In this document: positions 7,365 to 15,591 of the stretch, one piece after another | Position numbering within the stretch: the first letter of the stretch is position 1 | Layout of the letters: each line of letters opens with the position of its first letter | NCBI GenBank assembly: GCA_027442615.1 | Contig: DAIBBI010000041.1 | Location: 18,753 to 82,752 of the forward strand | From: JAJZRV01 sp027442615 | GTDB lineage: Bacteria > Pseudomonadota > Gammaproteobacteria > Burkholderiales > Ferrovaceae | Direction: 5' to 3' | DNA: 64,000 nucleotides | The notes under the pieces: generated by a model | Told to the model about the DNA's origin: nothing | Seen by the model: the letters and a program-made list of their open reading frames with translations, nothing else | The model's database searches: none | Translations under genes and position numbers: made by a program

Positions 7365-8932
7365 GTCGTCTCGCGCTGCTGGAACTCCTGGCCGCCATCT
7401 CGGGGGGGCTTGCGGTTGCCGGTTTCGCGCCTTATGGGTTCTGGCCCGCCCCCCTGCTCTCGCTGACCGTATTGATGCTGCTGTGGCGGCGCACCCGCAG
7501 CCCCTGGTCCGCAGCGGAAACGGGGTTTTTGTGGGGGATGGGTTTTTTTGTGAGCGGGGTGAGCTGGATCGAGATCAGCCTGCACGACTTTGGCGGCATG
7601 CCGCGCGTGTTGGCGATCCTCGCCATCCTGCTGTTTTCCGCGGTGCTGGCCCTGTTCCCCGCCCTCGTGGGCTACCTCGCCGCAAGGTTTTTTGCCGAGC
7701 GCCCCAGAACCCGCTGGCTGCTGGCGGTTCCCACCCTCTGGACCCTCTCGGAATGGATCCGCGGCTGGTTTCTCACGGGCTTTCCATGGCTGTCGCTAGG
7801 CTATGCGCAAACCCCCGAGGGACCGCTTGCCGGTTACGCGCCGCTCCTGGGCGTCTTTGGCGTGACGGCGGCCTCGGTGCTACTGGCAGGGCTGATCACC
7901 ACGCTCGTCACCGCGCGGCGCGACGACCACGCCATCACCCCCATCGCCATCGGCTTGTTGTTGCTGGTGGCCGGTGGGGTGGGCCTGCGCCTGGTTCCAT
8001 GGACGCATTCCCTGGGCGACCCCGTCACCGTAAGCCTTCTGCAGGGCAACTTTCCGCAGGACCAGAAGTTCCAGCGCGCCATGACGGCGCTTGCCGTACA
8101 GCGCTACACCAACCTGCTCTATAACAGTGGCAGCCGTCTCGTTCTCATGCCCGAGAGCGCTCTGCCCTTTTTCCGTCAGCAGATGCCCGAAACCTACGCC
8201 GAGGAAATTGAACGCTACGGCTACGAGCGGGACAGCGACGTCCTGATCGGCATGTTCTCCGAGCCCGGGCGCGGCCGTTACTACAACAGCGTGTTCAGCT
8301 TTGGCCACTCCCCCTCGCAAACCTACCAAAAGGTGCACCTGGTCCCCTTCGGCGAATTCATTCCCTTTGAGGATATCCTGAAGCCGCTGGTGCATGCCGT
8401 GTTGAGCATTCCCCTGGACAGCCAGCAACATGGCAGCCCGGACCAGGCCCCGATGCGGGTGGCGGGCCAATGGGTGGGGGTGGACATCTGCTACGAGGAT
8501 GCCTTTGGCGAAGAAATCATCCGCAGCCTTCCGCAAGCCACCCTGCTGGCCAACTTCACCAATGACGCCTGGTTTGGCAACTCCATCGGTCCCGAGCAGC
8601 ACCTGCAGATGGCCCAGACCCGGTCACTGGAAACCGGCCGCTACATGCTGCGCGCCACCAACACCGGCATTACTGCCCTGATCAACGAAAAAGGGTATGT
8701 GGTCAGCCGCGCACCGCGGGGGGAGATATTCAGTTTGAACGGCATGGCCCAGGGCTATGCAGGATCCACCCCCTATGTGCTGATGGGTAACGCCGGCATC
8801 GTGACGCTGTGTCTTGCGGCGCTCATTCTGTCCATCCGCCTGCGGGCGCCCGCCATCGGGGGCGCCATCGGGGACAGACCTCAGTGGAGCTCGGTCACCA
8901 ACACGCCCGGGGGGACCAGCGATGGCGCGTAG
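7361..8932 (+). CDS. lnt: Apolipoprotein N-acyltransferase Lnt, repeat-derived C-terminus
   Basis: This 523-residue inner-membrane enzyme adds the third acyl chain to lipoproteins. Several N-terminal membrane helices precede a nitrilase-like domain with the catalytic triad: Glu in LMPESALPF, Lys in KVHLVPFGEFIP and Cys in VDICYEDAFG. A last hydrophobic helix ends near residue 498. The final 20 or so residues (IGDRPQWSSVTNTPGGTSDGA) come from the repeat at 8870-8883 and from the antisense of the next gene. The frame therefore overlaps the convergent DUF2844 gene by 52 bases. The native stop was probably lost when the repeat arrived. Confidence 0.93.
   Translation: MSRLALLELLAAISGGLAVAGFAPYGFWPAPLLSLTVLMLLWRRTRSPWSAAETGFLWGMGFFVSGVSWIEISLHDFGGMPRVLAILAILLFSAVLALFPALVGYLAARFFAERPRTRWLLAVPTLWTLSEWIRGWFLTGFPWLSLGYAQTPEGPLAGYAPLLGVFGVTAASVLLAGLITTLVTARRDDHAITPIAIGLLLLVAGGVGLRLVPWTHSLGDPVTVSLLQGNFPQDQKFQRAMTALAVQRYTNLLYNSGSRLVLMPESALPFFRQQMPETYAEEIERYGYERDSDVLIGMFSEPGRGRYYNSVFSFGHSPSQTYQKVHLVPFGEFIPFEDILKPLVHAVLSIPLDSQQHGSPDQAPMRVAGQWVGVDICYEDAFGEEIIRSLPQATLLANFTNDAWFGNSIGPEQHLQMAQTRSLETGRYMLRATNTGITALINEKGYVVSRAPRGEIFSLNGMAQGYAGSTPYVLMGNAGIVTLCLAALILSIRLRAPAIGGAIGDRPQWSSVTNTPGGTSDGA
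8870..8883 (+). repeat. Repeat half-site at the lnt/DUF2844 junction, copy 3
   Basis: GGGGACAGACCTCA lies between the original end of lnt and the convergent DUF2844 gene. It encodes GDRPQ in lnt. Its last three bases are the reverse complement of the DUF2844 TGA stop, so one half-site serves both genes. Confidence 0.85.
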
Positions 8933-9339
8933 GCCAGGCCCGCAAAGGCGCGCATGTGCCCCGTGGATTGCATCACGAAATCCGGTCGCGAAATCAGCAA
9001 CGGGCCGTGTCCGGTGTGCTGAGCACCCGCCTGCTGGAAGGTGCTGAAGTAGGTTCCCAGCAGTTGCCTGAGGTCGGGAATCATGGCGCCTTTCCAGGTC
9101 ACGGCGAAAACAATGCCCGCTGGAGACAAATACTCGCGCACCTGTACCCCGGACGGGGTGGTGATTTCATGGATGGTGAACTGGGCGGAGGGAATCTGTC
9201 TCAGGGTTGCCTTCATCGCCACCCGATCGGCCACGATGGAGTCGACCTTGCCACCCAGTTCAGCCCGGGCCAGGGGGGCAATCGCCAGCAGCAGCCATAA
9301 CCACAAGCCCCCGCGGTATGAAATGACATGGTTGAGCAC
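8881..9339 (-). CDS. DUF2844 domain protein, exported
   Basis: This 152-residue protein has an N-terminal signal peptide (hydrophobic LWLWLLLAIAPLARA, then AELGG). The mature LGG start, the HEITTPSGVQVREYLSPAGIVFAVTW segment and the GTYFSTFQQA part agree with DUF2844, an uncharacterised proteobacterial periplasmic family. In Burkholderia-type genomes DUF2844 genes often sit beside DUF3443 genes; here the DUF3443 gene is about 10 kb away. It lies 12 bases upstream of a barrel-like gene that precedes it on the minus strand, suggesting co-transcription. Its stop codon is supplied by a repeat half-site. Confidence 0.75.
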   Translation of the reverse strand: MLNHVISYRGGLWLWLLLAIAPLARAELGGKVDSIVADRVAMKATLRQIPSAQFTIHEITTPSGVQVREYLSPAGIVFAVTWKGAMIPDLRQLLGTYFSTFQQAGAQHTGHGPLLISRPDFVMQSTGHMRAFAGLAYAPSLVPPGVLVTELH

Positions 9340-9351
9340 GCAGGGTCCAGC

Positions 9352-10074
9352 TCAAAAACGAAAACCGAGTTTGACGCTCAGGGAACGCGTGCCCCCGGTC
9401 TCGTCCCATTCGGCATCGAGGTTACTGAAGCCGAGATTGAGATCGGCACCGGCAAACACCTTGTTCTGCGTGAAGTGCTCGCCCGCCAGTCCTGCCGCGT
9501 TGGCGGTGCTGCTGACCCACACCTCCCCCAACCCCGCATAGGGGGTCAGCATTGCAAACCCCTTGGACACGGAGAGATCCACGCTCCTGGTATCGAGTGA
9601 CAGCGCGCTGACGCCGCTCAGGCGGGTGAAGGCACCCCGAATGGCCACGGCAGGCTCGGTGATTCCGCCCCCCAGCAGCGCGTAACGCGCCTCTCCACCA
9701 TACAGGGCGATATTGCTGGCGGGATCCTTGGCATAAAAGGCCCCCACGTCGATGCCGAAGGGCAGGCCCTTGTCGATGTGAAATTTGGGCAGATACAGGT
9801 TGCCCACCGAACCGCCCCCGTCGTTGATTTTGCTCCAGACCGCCGCACTTTTGGCCATGTCGGTCTGGGTGAACTCAACCCCCATGTCCAGCCCCGTGGT
9901 TCCCAGCGGGGTGGCCGGGGCCAACGGTTTATAGCTCAGCGCCGACCCCAGGTCTTCGGAGAGCGCACGAAACTCGGTCTGGTTGAGCGTACCGAGGTTG
10001 TTGATGTTGCTTGCGGCAAATGCGGAAGGGAACACGCAAACCAAGGCGCCGCATAGGGGCAGAAATTTTTTCAT
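9352..10074 (-). CDS. Predicted outer-membrane beta-barrel protein
   Basis: This 240-residue protein starts MKKFLPLCGALVCVFPSAFAAS, a clear signal peptide, and ends SVKLGFRF. The terminal Phe and the alternating C-terminal strand are typical of outer-membrane proteins. The middle shows glycine-rich alternating segments (GGEARYALLGGGI). I do not recognise a named family. It is the first gene of a two-gene minus-strand unit with DUF2844 and is divergent from the histidine kinase gene, with 137 bases between them. Confidence 0.65.
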   Translation of the reverse strand: MKKFLPLCGALVCVFPSAFAASNINNLGTLNQTEFRALSEDLGSALSYKPLAPATPLGTTGLDMGVEFTQTDMAKSAAVWSKINDGGGSVGNLYLPKFHIDKGLPFGIDVGAFYAKDPASNIALYGGEARYALLGGGITEPAVAIRGAFTRLSGVSALSLDTRSVDLSVSKGFAMLTPYAGLGEVWVSSTANAAGLAGEHFTQNKVFAGADLNLGFSNLDAEWDETGGTRSLSVKLGFRF

Positions 10075-10211
10075 CTTGTATTTTTCTGTAGCTTAAAGAA
10101 TGATCACGAACGGGTTGCCACCGGCATCCGTACATTACCACAACCACATCATGCAAAACGGCTGGGTGTCTTCCTGACGATGTAACAGAATTTGCGGCGT
10201 ACAATTTCCAC

Positions 10212-11228
10212 ATGCTAACCAATGACGAACTGCAAAAGGCCATCCTGAACAACATTCCGGACCAGGCCTGGATGAAGGACCGGGACTCCCGTTATGTCCT
10301 CGTGAATGAAGCTTTCCTTGCCGCCGTGGGCCTGAGCGAGCGCGACATCCTGGGCAGAACGCCCGCCGAAGTCTGGCCCACGGACTGGGGACTGCGCTAT
10401 ATGGAAACCGACCGGCAAGTAGTGGTTTCGGGCCAGCGTCTGCGCTACGAAGAAAGGCGTCAGGGGCCCGACGGCCAGTTGCGCTGGTACGACACCATCA
10501 AGACGCCGCTCCACGATGCCCAAGGCAACGTCACGGGTACCGTGGGCATTTCCCGCGACATCACCGACCGTAAACAGATGGAACAGGAATTGCTGGAGCT
10601 TTCAGCCTATCTGCAATCCGTTCGGGAAGAGGAGCGCACTCGCATCTCCCGTGAATTACATGATGAGCTGGGGCAATCGCTCACAGCCATCCGTCTGGGG
10701 CTGGGCGTTCTTGAGGCGCAACTGCCTGCAGGCTCCGGGCCCATTGCCCGAAGCCTGGAATCCCTCAAATCCATCACCGACGACACCGTGTCCTCGATAC
10801 AACGCATTGCCTCGGATCTTCGCCCCCCCCTGCTGGACGAACTGGGCCTTGCTTCCGCCATGGAATGGCTGCTGGAGTCCTTCAGCAACCGCACCGGGGT
10901 GGCCCATGAATTGCACCTGCCCAGAAAGTCCCTCCAATACAGCGCAGACGTCAGTACGGCGCTTTTCAGGATCGTGCAGGAATCGCTGACCAACGTCAGT
11001 CGCCACGGACAAGCCACCCAGGTGGTCGTGGATTTTGCGGACACGACCGAGGAGATCAGGCTCAACATCACCGACAACGGCAGGGGCCTGGACGAGGCAG
11101 CGCTGTCTGCAAAAAACAGCCTGGGGCTGATCGGCATGCGGGAGCGCTGCTTCCTGCTGGGGGGGCAGTTCGGGATTACCAGCCGGCTGGGGGCCGGCAC
11201 CCGCATCGAGGTGCGAATTCCAAAATGA
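10212..11228 (+). CDS. PAS-domain sensor histidine kinase, NarX/HisKA_3 type
   Basis: This 338-residue kinase has no transmembrane helix. Residues 1-120 form a PAS domain ending in GTVGISRDITDRK. A dimerisation domain follows with the phosphoacceptor His150 in RISRELHDELGQSLTAIRL. The HATPase_c domain has NITDNGRGLD and GLIGMRERCFLLGG. It should phosphorylate the response regulator encoded next, with which it shares an ATGA overlap. The lack of membrane segments points to a cytoplasmic signal. Downstream genes suggest regulation of the GGT/amidohydrolase cluster, which is inference. Confidence 0.92.
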   Translation: MLTNDELQKAILNNIPDQAWMKDRDSRYVLVNEAFLAAVGLSERDILGRTPAEVWPTDWGLRYMETDRQVVVSGQRLRYEERRQGPDGQLRWYDTIKTPLHDAQGNVTGTVGISRDITDRKQMEQELLELSAYLQSVREEERTRISRELHDELGQSLTAIRLGLGVLEAQLPAGSGPIARSLESLKSITDDTVSSIQRIASDLRPPLLDELGLASAMEWLLESFSNRTGVAHELHLPRKSLQYSADVSTALFRIVQESLTNVSRHGQATQVVVDFADTTEEIRLNITDNGRGLDEAALSAKNSLGLIGMRERCFLLGGQFGITSRLGAGTRIEVRIPK

Positions 11229-11869
11229 CCATACGCCTGCTGATCGCCGATGACCATGAGATCATCCGGGACGGCTTGAAACAGATCATTGGTTTTCAAT
11301 CCGACATGGCCGTCGTGGGCGAGGCCGCAAACGGCCATGAACTACTGGTTCTATTACGCGACTCGAAGGCCCATGTGCTCCTGTTGGATATGTCCATGCC
11401 GGGCAAGAGCGGCATCGCCCTGATTCAGCACATTCGCAGCACTTATCCTGCGCTTCCCATCCTGGTCTTGAGCATGTATCAGGAAAGCCAGTATGCAGTG
11501 CAGGCCATCCGGGCTGGTGCGGCGGGTTATGTCACCAAGAGTACGGCGTCGAGCCAGTTGATCGATGCCATCCGCCAAGTCGCCAGAGGGGGCACAGCCA
11601 TTCCCCAGGGCGTGGCAGAGAAACTGGTCAAACAGATGCACCAACCCACACCCACGCTCCCGCATACCTTGCTTACGCCTCGCGAGTTCCAGATTTTCCA
11701 GCTCCTGGTGGAAGGGCAAGCCATCAACGATATTGCCCAGGTCTTGTCATTGAGCAACAAAACCGTCAGCACCCACAAGGCCAACATCCTTGAAAAAATG
11801 GATATCCCCACGACAGCAGGGCTGGTGTACTACGCCTTAAAGCAGGGGCTGATCCAGGAGGCTCCCTAG
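11225..11869 (+). CDS. NarL/FixJ-family response regulator with LuxR-type HTH
   Basis: This 214-residue regulator has a receiver domain with acidic pair ADDHE, phosphoacceptor Asp55 in LLLDMSMPG and conserved Lys in YVTKS. The C-terminal LuxR-type helix-turn-helix includes TPREFQIFQLLVEG and SLSNKTVSTHKANILEKM. It is cotranscribed with the kinase gene. A 39-base element starts at the stop codon of this gene and is repeated upstream of the porin gene, making this regulator the obvious candidate to bind it. That is untested. Confidence 0.92.
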   Translation: MTIRLLIADDHEIIRDGLKQIIGFQSDMAVVGEAANGHELLVLLRDSKAHVLLLDMSMPGKSGIALIQHIRSTYPALPILVLSMYQESQYAVQAIRAGAAGYVTKSTASSQLIDAIRQVARGGTAIPQGVAEKLVKQMHQPTPTLPHTLLTPREFQIFQLLVEGQAINDIAQVLSLSNKTVSTHKANILEKMDIPTTAGLVYYALKQGLIQEAP

Positions 11870-11924
11870 GAAAATTCCTAGATGCAAATCAGGTAATTCC
11901 GATTTCATTCAGAAGCCGGGTTGC
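11866..11924 (+). promoter_or_regulatory. Shared promoter element, site A (upstream of GGT gene)
   Basis: Bases 11866-11904 align without gaps to 15480-15518, with 28 of 39 identical. The element contains the dyad CTAGGAA-AA-TTCCTAG (11866-11881) and a second dyad around AAATCAG...CCGATTT. After a further 15 bases both sites have GTTGC (11920-11924 here). It overlaps the stop codon of the response-regulator gene and lies 40-100 bases before the GGT start. It is a probable operator or activator site. Confidence 0.6.
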
Positions 11925-11963
11925 GCATGCTTTAATCCATTGATCCTGCCTGAGGGAGAAGTG

Positions 11964-13556
11964 ATGAGAACCACCCGGCCCGTGTGCCTTGCCGAGCGCG
12001 GTATGGTCGCAACAGCGCATTATCTGGGCACTGCTGCGGCACTCGACGTACTCAAGGAAGGGGGCACGGCCGTGGATGCAGCGATATGCGCTGCAAGCAC
12101 CCTGGGTGTCGTCCTTCCCCACATGATCGGCATCGGCGGTGACGCGTTCTGGCTGATCTACGATGCAAAGTCCAGAACGCTCTCCGCTTTGAACGGCAGC
12201 GGCCCCTGCGGCAAATCCATCTCGCTTGAAAACTACCGGGGGCAGGATGCCATTCCCAGTCGCGGTCCGCGTTCTGCCATCACGGTACCCGGCGCCGTGG
12301 ACAGCTGGGGGCTTGCCCATCAACGCTTTGGCACGCTGCCCCTGCAGCGCCTCCTGGAGCCCGCCATACACTATGCGCGCCACGGCGCGCCGGTAAGCCA
12401 GGACGTGGGCCAATGGATTCAGGACGATGTGAAAACGCTGGCTGAAGATCCGGGCTCCGCGGGCATTTTCCTGAACCAGGGTCAGGCTTACCGTGCTGGC
12501 GAAAGGTTGTGCCAGGAAGCCCTGGCGCGTACTCTGGAAACCATTTCCCAGCAAGGCACGCGCAGTTTTTACACCCACACCGCAAAAAGCATAACCCGTT
12601 ACCTCAAGGCCCAGGGTGGATTTCTCGCTGCGGCAGATTTTGAAGGTTACGGTGCCAAATGGGTCAGCCCCCTCACTTCCAACTACCGCGGCTATCAGGT
12701 ATGCCAGGTCCCCCCACCCTCACAGGGGATCGCCGGTCAGCTCATCCTGAATTTTCTGGCAGGAGTGGATTTGCCCGCCTTGGGTCCACAGTCGCCCCTG
12801 TACTACCACGCCATGATTCAGGCCATCAAATGGGCCTTTCAGAAACGCGATCAATACCTCACCGACCCCGACTTTCGCACGATTCCCATCGATCATCTGC
12901 TTGATCCGGCACTTGCCCACGCCGAACGCAAAGCCTGGCTTCATGATAGCCGGCGCAGCCATGACAATCGACAGGGCGGCAGCGACACCACCTTCATCAG
13001 CGTTGCCGATCAGTACGGCAACGCGGTGGGACTGGTGCAGAGCCTCTACTTTGATTTCGGTTCGTGCGTCACCGATCCGGAGTCCGGCGTGCTGCTACAA
13101 AATCGCGGGAGTTTTTTTTCGCTCGACCCCGCACATCCCAATGTACTGCATCCCGGCAAACAGTCCGCCTCCACCCTCATGTCGGGCATGCTTTTCAAGG
13201 AAGGACGCCCCTACCTGGTGTACGGCACCCAGGGAGGAGAAGTTCAACCTCAGACTCAAACCTCGCTCGCCACCCGCATCGTGGATTTTGGCATGGACGT
13301 GCAATCCGCCATCGAAGCACCGCGCGTGCTCTATGGGCGCTCTTGGGGCGACACCTCCAACAAGCTGCTGCTGGAGTCCGGGGCACCCCAGGCCGTTTTT
13401 GAAGCATTGCAGGGAATGGGGCACCCGGTGGAACCTGCCACCTGGCCCTATTCCCGCATGGGTACGGCCCAGGCCGTACGGCTACGGGGACCCTGGTCGC
13501 CGTTTTTTGAAGGAGGCGCCGACCCGCGCGGCGAAGGGATTGCCTTGGGTTTTTAA
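11964..13556 (+). CDS. Gamma-glutamyltransferase-family protein, cytoplasmic
   Basis: This 530-residue Ntn-hydrolase of the GGT family should make or break gamma-glutamyl bonds. The autoprocessing and catalytic threonine is Thr342 in GGSDTTFISVADQYGN, matching the TTHxSVVD segment of E. coli GGT. N-terminal GGTAVDAAICAASTLGVV and GIGGDAFWLIYD are family hallmarks. The start is ATG 11964, preceded by GAGGGAG; the TTG at 11940 has no such support. No signal peptide is seen, unlike the periplasmic E. coli enzyme. It begins a unit with an amidohydrolase and a DUF1097 protein, suggesting catabolism of a gamma-glutamyl or cyclic-amide substrate. Confidence 0.88.
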   Translation: MRTTRPVCLAERGMVATAHYLGTAAALDVLKEGGTAVDAAICAASTLGVVLPHMIGIGGDAFWLIYDAKSRTLSALNGSGPCGKSISLENYRGQDAIPSRGPRSAITVPGAVDSWGLAHQRFGTLPLQRLLEPAIHYARHGAPVSQDVGQWIQDDVKTLAEDPGSAGIFLNQGQAYRAGERLCQEALARTLETISQQGTRSFYTHTAKSITRYLKAQGGFLAAADFEGYGAKWVSPLTSNYRGYQVCQVPPPSQGIAGQLILNFLAGVDLPALGPQSPLYYHAMIQAIKWAFQKRDQYLTDPDFRTIPIDHLLDPALAHAERKAWLHDSRRSHDNRQGGSDTTFISVADQYGNAVGLVQSLYFDFGSCVTDPESGVLLQNRGSFFSLDPAHPNVLHPGKQSASTLMSGMLFKEGRPYLVYGTQGGEVQPQTQTSLATRIVDFGMDVQSAIEAPRVLYGRSWGDTSNKLLLESGAPQAVFEALQGMGHPVEPATWPYSRMGTAQAVRLRGPWSPFFEGGADPRGEGIALGF

Positions 13557-13571
13557 GAGGAGCGTCGAGTG

Positions 13572-14870
13572 ATGGAAATGGATCTTTTGATTCGCAATGT
13601 CCGGGTGTGGGATGAAAAGCCCCTGCAAGACATCGGCATCCGGGATGGCAGGATCATTGCCCTGGAAGAAGGCGTTGAAGGATCGGCCAAGGAAGTCATC
13701 GAGGCAGGGGGACGCGCTGTGATCCCGGGGTTGGTTGAACCCCATTTGCATCTCGACAAGGCGTTCCTGCACCGGCGCCTGCCGGCCCGCCTGGGAACCC
13801 TCGAAGAAGCCATCCGGGTTACGGGCATCCTGAAAGCAAAGCAGGAGCGTGCGGATGTGCTGGAGCGTTCACGCCGGGTGCTGGATCTGGCCATCAGTCA
13901 CGGCACCACGGCGCTGCGCGCCCACCCCGACGTGGACCTGATTCAGGGGTTGATCGGCGTGGAAACGCTGCTGGAACTACGCGAGGAATACCTGCCCCTC
14001 ATTGACATCCAGATCGTGGCCTTTCCGCAGGAGGGCATTCTTAAATCGGCGGGTACCTACGATTTAATGGAAACCGCCATGGAGATGGGTGCAGACGTGG
14101 TGGGTGGCTGCCCCTACAACGAGCTCGACTGGGAAGACACCCGGCGTCACATTGACATGGTGTTCGAAATGGCACAGAAACACGATGCCGACGTGGACAT
14201 GCATGCTGATTTTTCGGACGATACCAGTGACCGTCGTTTTGCTTCATCAGCTTATGTGGCCCAAAAGACCATCGAGACGGGCTATCAGGGCCGGGTCTCG
14301 CTGGGACATGTAACGAGCCTGGGGTCGCTCGAACCCGAGGAGCTGAAGCCCATCATCGACCTCCTGCAAAAGGCCGACATCAGCATCGTTACGCTACCTG
14401 CCACCGATCTGTACCTGGGTGGACGCAAGGACCAAAAAAACCAGCGCCGGGGCCTCACACCCGTACGAGCCCTGCACAACGGAGGGGTCAACGTGGCCTT
14501 TTCCTCCAACAACATCCGCAATGCCTTCACACCCTTTGGCAAGGCGGACATGCTGGTCATCGGCAATCTTCTGGCCCACGCCATTCAATTTGGCACGCTT
14601 GAACATCAGGCGGCCATTCTGGACATGGGCACGATCAACGCGGCACGCGCCATCGGCATCTCAAAGGACTACGGCATTGCCGTGGGCAAACAGGCCGATC
14701 TCGTCATTCTGGACACCCCCCTGGTGGCTGACGCACTGCTCGACATTCCCGCGCGCTCCTGGGTAATCAAGCGCGGTCGCGTGGCTGCCGTAACCCATCA
14801 TTCCTGCGACATTCGTCGCAATCACCCTTGCACCATCCCAAACCACAACCATGAGAGGAGCGCTTCATGA
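13572..14870 (+). CDS. Cytosine deaminase-like amidohydrolase
   Basis: This 432-residue metal-dependent hydrolase has an HxH motif in EPHLHLDKAF (near residues 58-60). Further ligand candidates are His in DMHADFSDD and His in LGHVTSL. At the position of the catalytic Asp of CodA (FGHDDVFDP) it reads FSSNNIRNAFTPFG, so Asn replaces Asp. The C-terminal ADLVILD segment is typical of amidohydrolases. ATG 13572 lies 8 bases after AGAGGAG; a GTG at 13569 is possible. It shares an ATGA overlap with the next gene. Substrate unknown: the Asn suggests it is not a true cytosine deaminase. Confidence 0.8.
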   Translation: MEMDLLIRNVRVWDEKPLQDIGIRDGRIIALEEGVEGSAKEVIEAGGRAVIPGLVEPHLHLDKAFLHRRLPARLGTLEEAIRVTGILKAKQERADVLERSRRVLDLAISHGTTALRAHPDVDLIQGLIGVETLLELREEYLPLIDIQIVAFPQEGILKSAGTYDLMETAMEMGADVVGGCPYNELDWEDTRRHIDMVFEMAQKHDADVDMHADFSDDTSDRRFASSAYVAQKTIETGYQGRVSLGHVTSLGSLEPEELKPIIDLLQKADISIVTLPATDLYLGGRKDQKNQRRGLTPVRALHNGGVNVAFSSNNIRNAFTPFGKADMLVIGNLLAHAIQFGTLEHQAAILDMGTINAARAIGISKDYGIAVGKQADLVILDTPLVADALLDIPARSWVIKRGRVAAVTHHSCDIRRNHPCTIPNHNHERSAS

Positions 14871-15373
14871 AAAAACCACCTGCCGAAGTGGTCGCATCCC
14901 TGCTTGCCGTCACCACCATCTTCATCTCCATGCCGCCCTGGCACCTGCCACCCTGGGCCATTTTCATCAGTTGGGCCGGCACCTTTGCCATGGGGGGGCC
15001 CAGTACGCAAAACCTCAAGCGCATCTGGCCTGCAATGCCCGTGGGCTCCATTGTCGCCTTCCTCATCGTGCTCTGCTTTAACCGGGCCTCGGATTATTTT
15101 TCAGGGGGTGACTTCACGATGGCACAGGTGGTGATCCTGTTCTGCCTGAATGGCAGCATGATGTTTCTGGCCCGAATCATTCCTGCCCTGAGCTTCATCC
15201 CCGGCATGTTCTTTGGTTTTGCGTCCTACTTTGCCACGGTCTTCGGTGGGTTTGGCCCCGTGCCGCACGACCCTGCCGCAGCCCTGGGTGCCGTCATCCT
15301 GATGAACGCGCTGGGACCAGCCTATGCCTGGGTGAATGCCCGGTATTCCGCTCCCCACGACAATCATCACTAA
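14867..15373 (+). CDS. DUF1097 membrane protein
   Basis: This 168-residue protein has about five hydrophobic helices. The segments WAIFISWAGTFAMGG and SFIPGMFFGFASYFATVFGG fit the DUF1097 family, uncharacterised inner-membrane proteins often found beside amidohydrolase or purine/pyrimidine genes. It overlaps the amidohydrolase gene by ATGA, so it is the third gene of that operon and may move the substrate or product. A terminator follows at 15412. Confidence 0.75.
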   Translation: MKKPPAEVVASLLAVTTIFISMPPWHLPPWAIFISWAGTFAMGGPSTQNLKRIWPAMPVGSIVAFLIVLCFNRASDYFSGGDFTMAQVVILFCLNGSMMFLARIIPALSFIPGMFFGFASYFATVFGGFGPVPHDPAAALGAVILMNALGPAYAWVNARYSAPHDNHH

Positions 15374-15411
15374 CGGCAATACACACCGCGTACGTCCCGT
15401 GCGTCCTCGTT

Positions 15412-15449
15412 GGCCCGGAGCGCTACCATGCGCCCCGGGCCTTTTTTTT
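15412..15449 (+). terminator. Rho-independent terminator of the GGT operon
   Basis: GGCCCGG at 15412-15418 pairs with CCGGGCC at 15435-15441, and eight T residues follow directly. It lies 38 bases after the DUF1097 stop and before the porin promoter element. Confidence 0.88.
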
Positions 15450-15479
15450 GTTGTCTCGTGACTTACTACCCGCGCCGTT

Positions 15480-15538
15480 CTGGGAAATTCCTTAGCGTCA
15501 AATCAGCCGAATCCGATTAATTTATTTTGTTACGTTGC
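15480..15538 (+). promoter_or_regulatory. Shared promoter element, site B (upstream of porin gene)
   Basis: Bases 15480-15518 match site A at 28 of 39 positions, including GGAAA, TTCC-like bases, AAATCAG and CCGATT at identical spacing. GTTGC follows 15 bases later (15534-15538), as in site A. It lies between the terminator of the GGT operon and the porin ATG at 15592, consistent with control by the same regulator. Confidence 0.6.
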
Positions 15539-15591
15539 ACATCCTGTCTCCTGCAAACGCACTTCCGACAACCATGCTCAGGGGACAATTC

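Noticed and set aside
11866..15545. Sigma-54 promoters at the two shared elements
   Set aside because: TTGC is present at the right place for a -12 box, but there is no GG-containing -24 box at correct spacing in either site, and the adjacent regulator is NarL-type, not an AAA+ activator.
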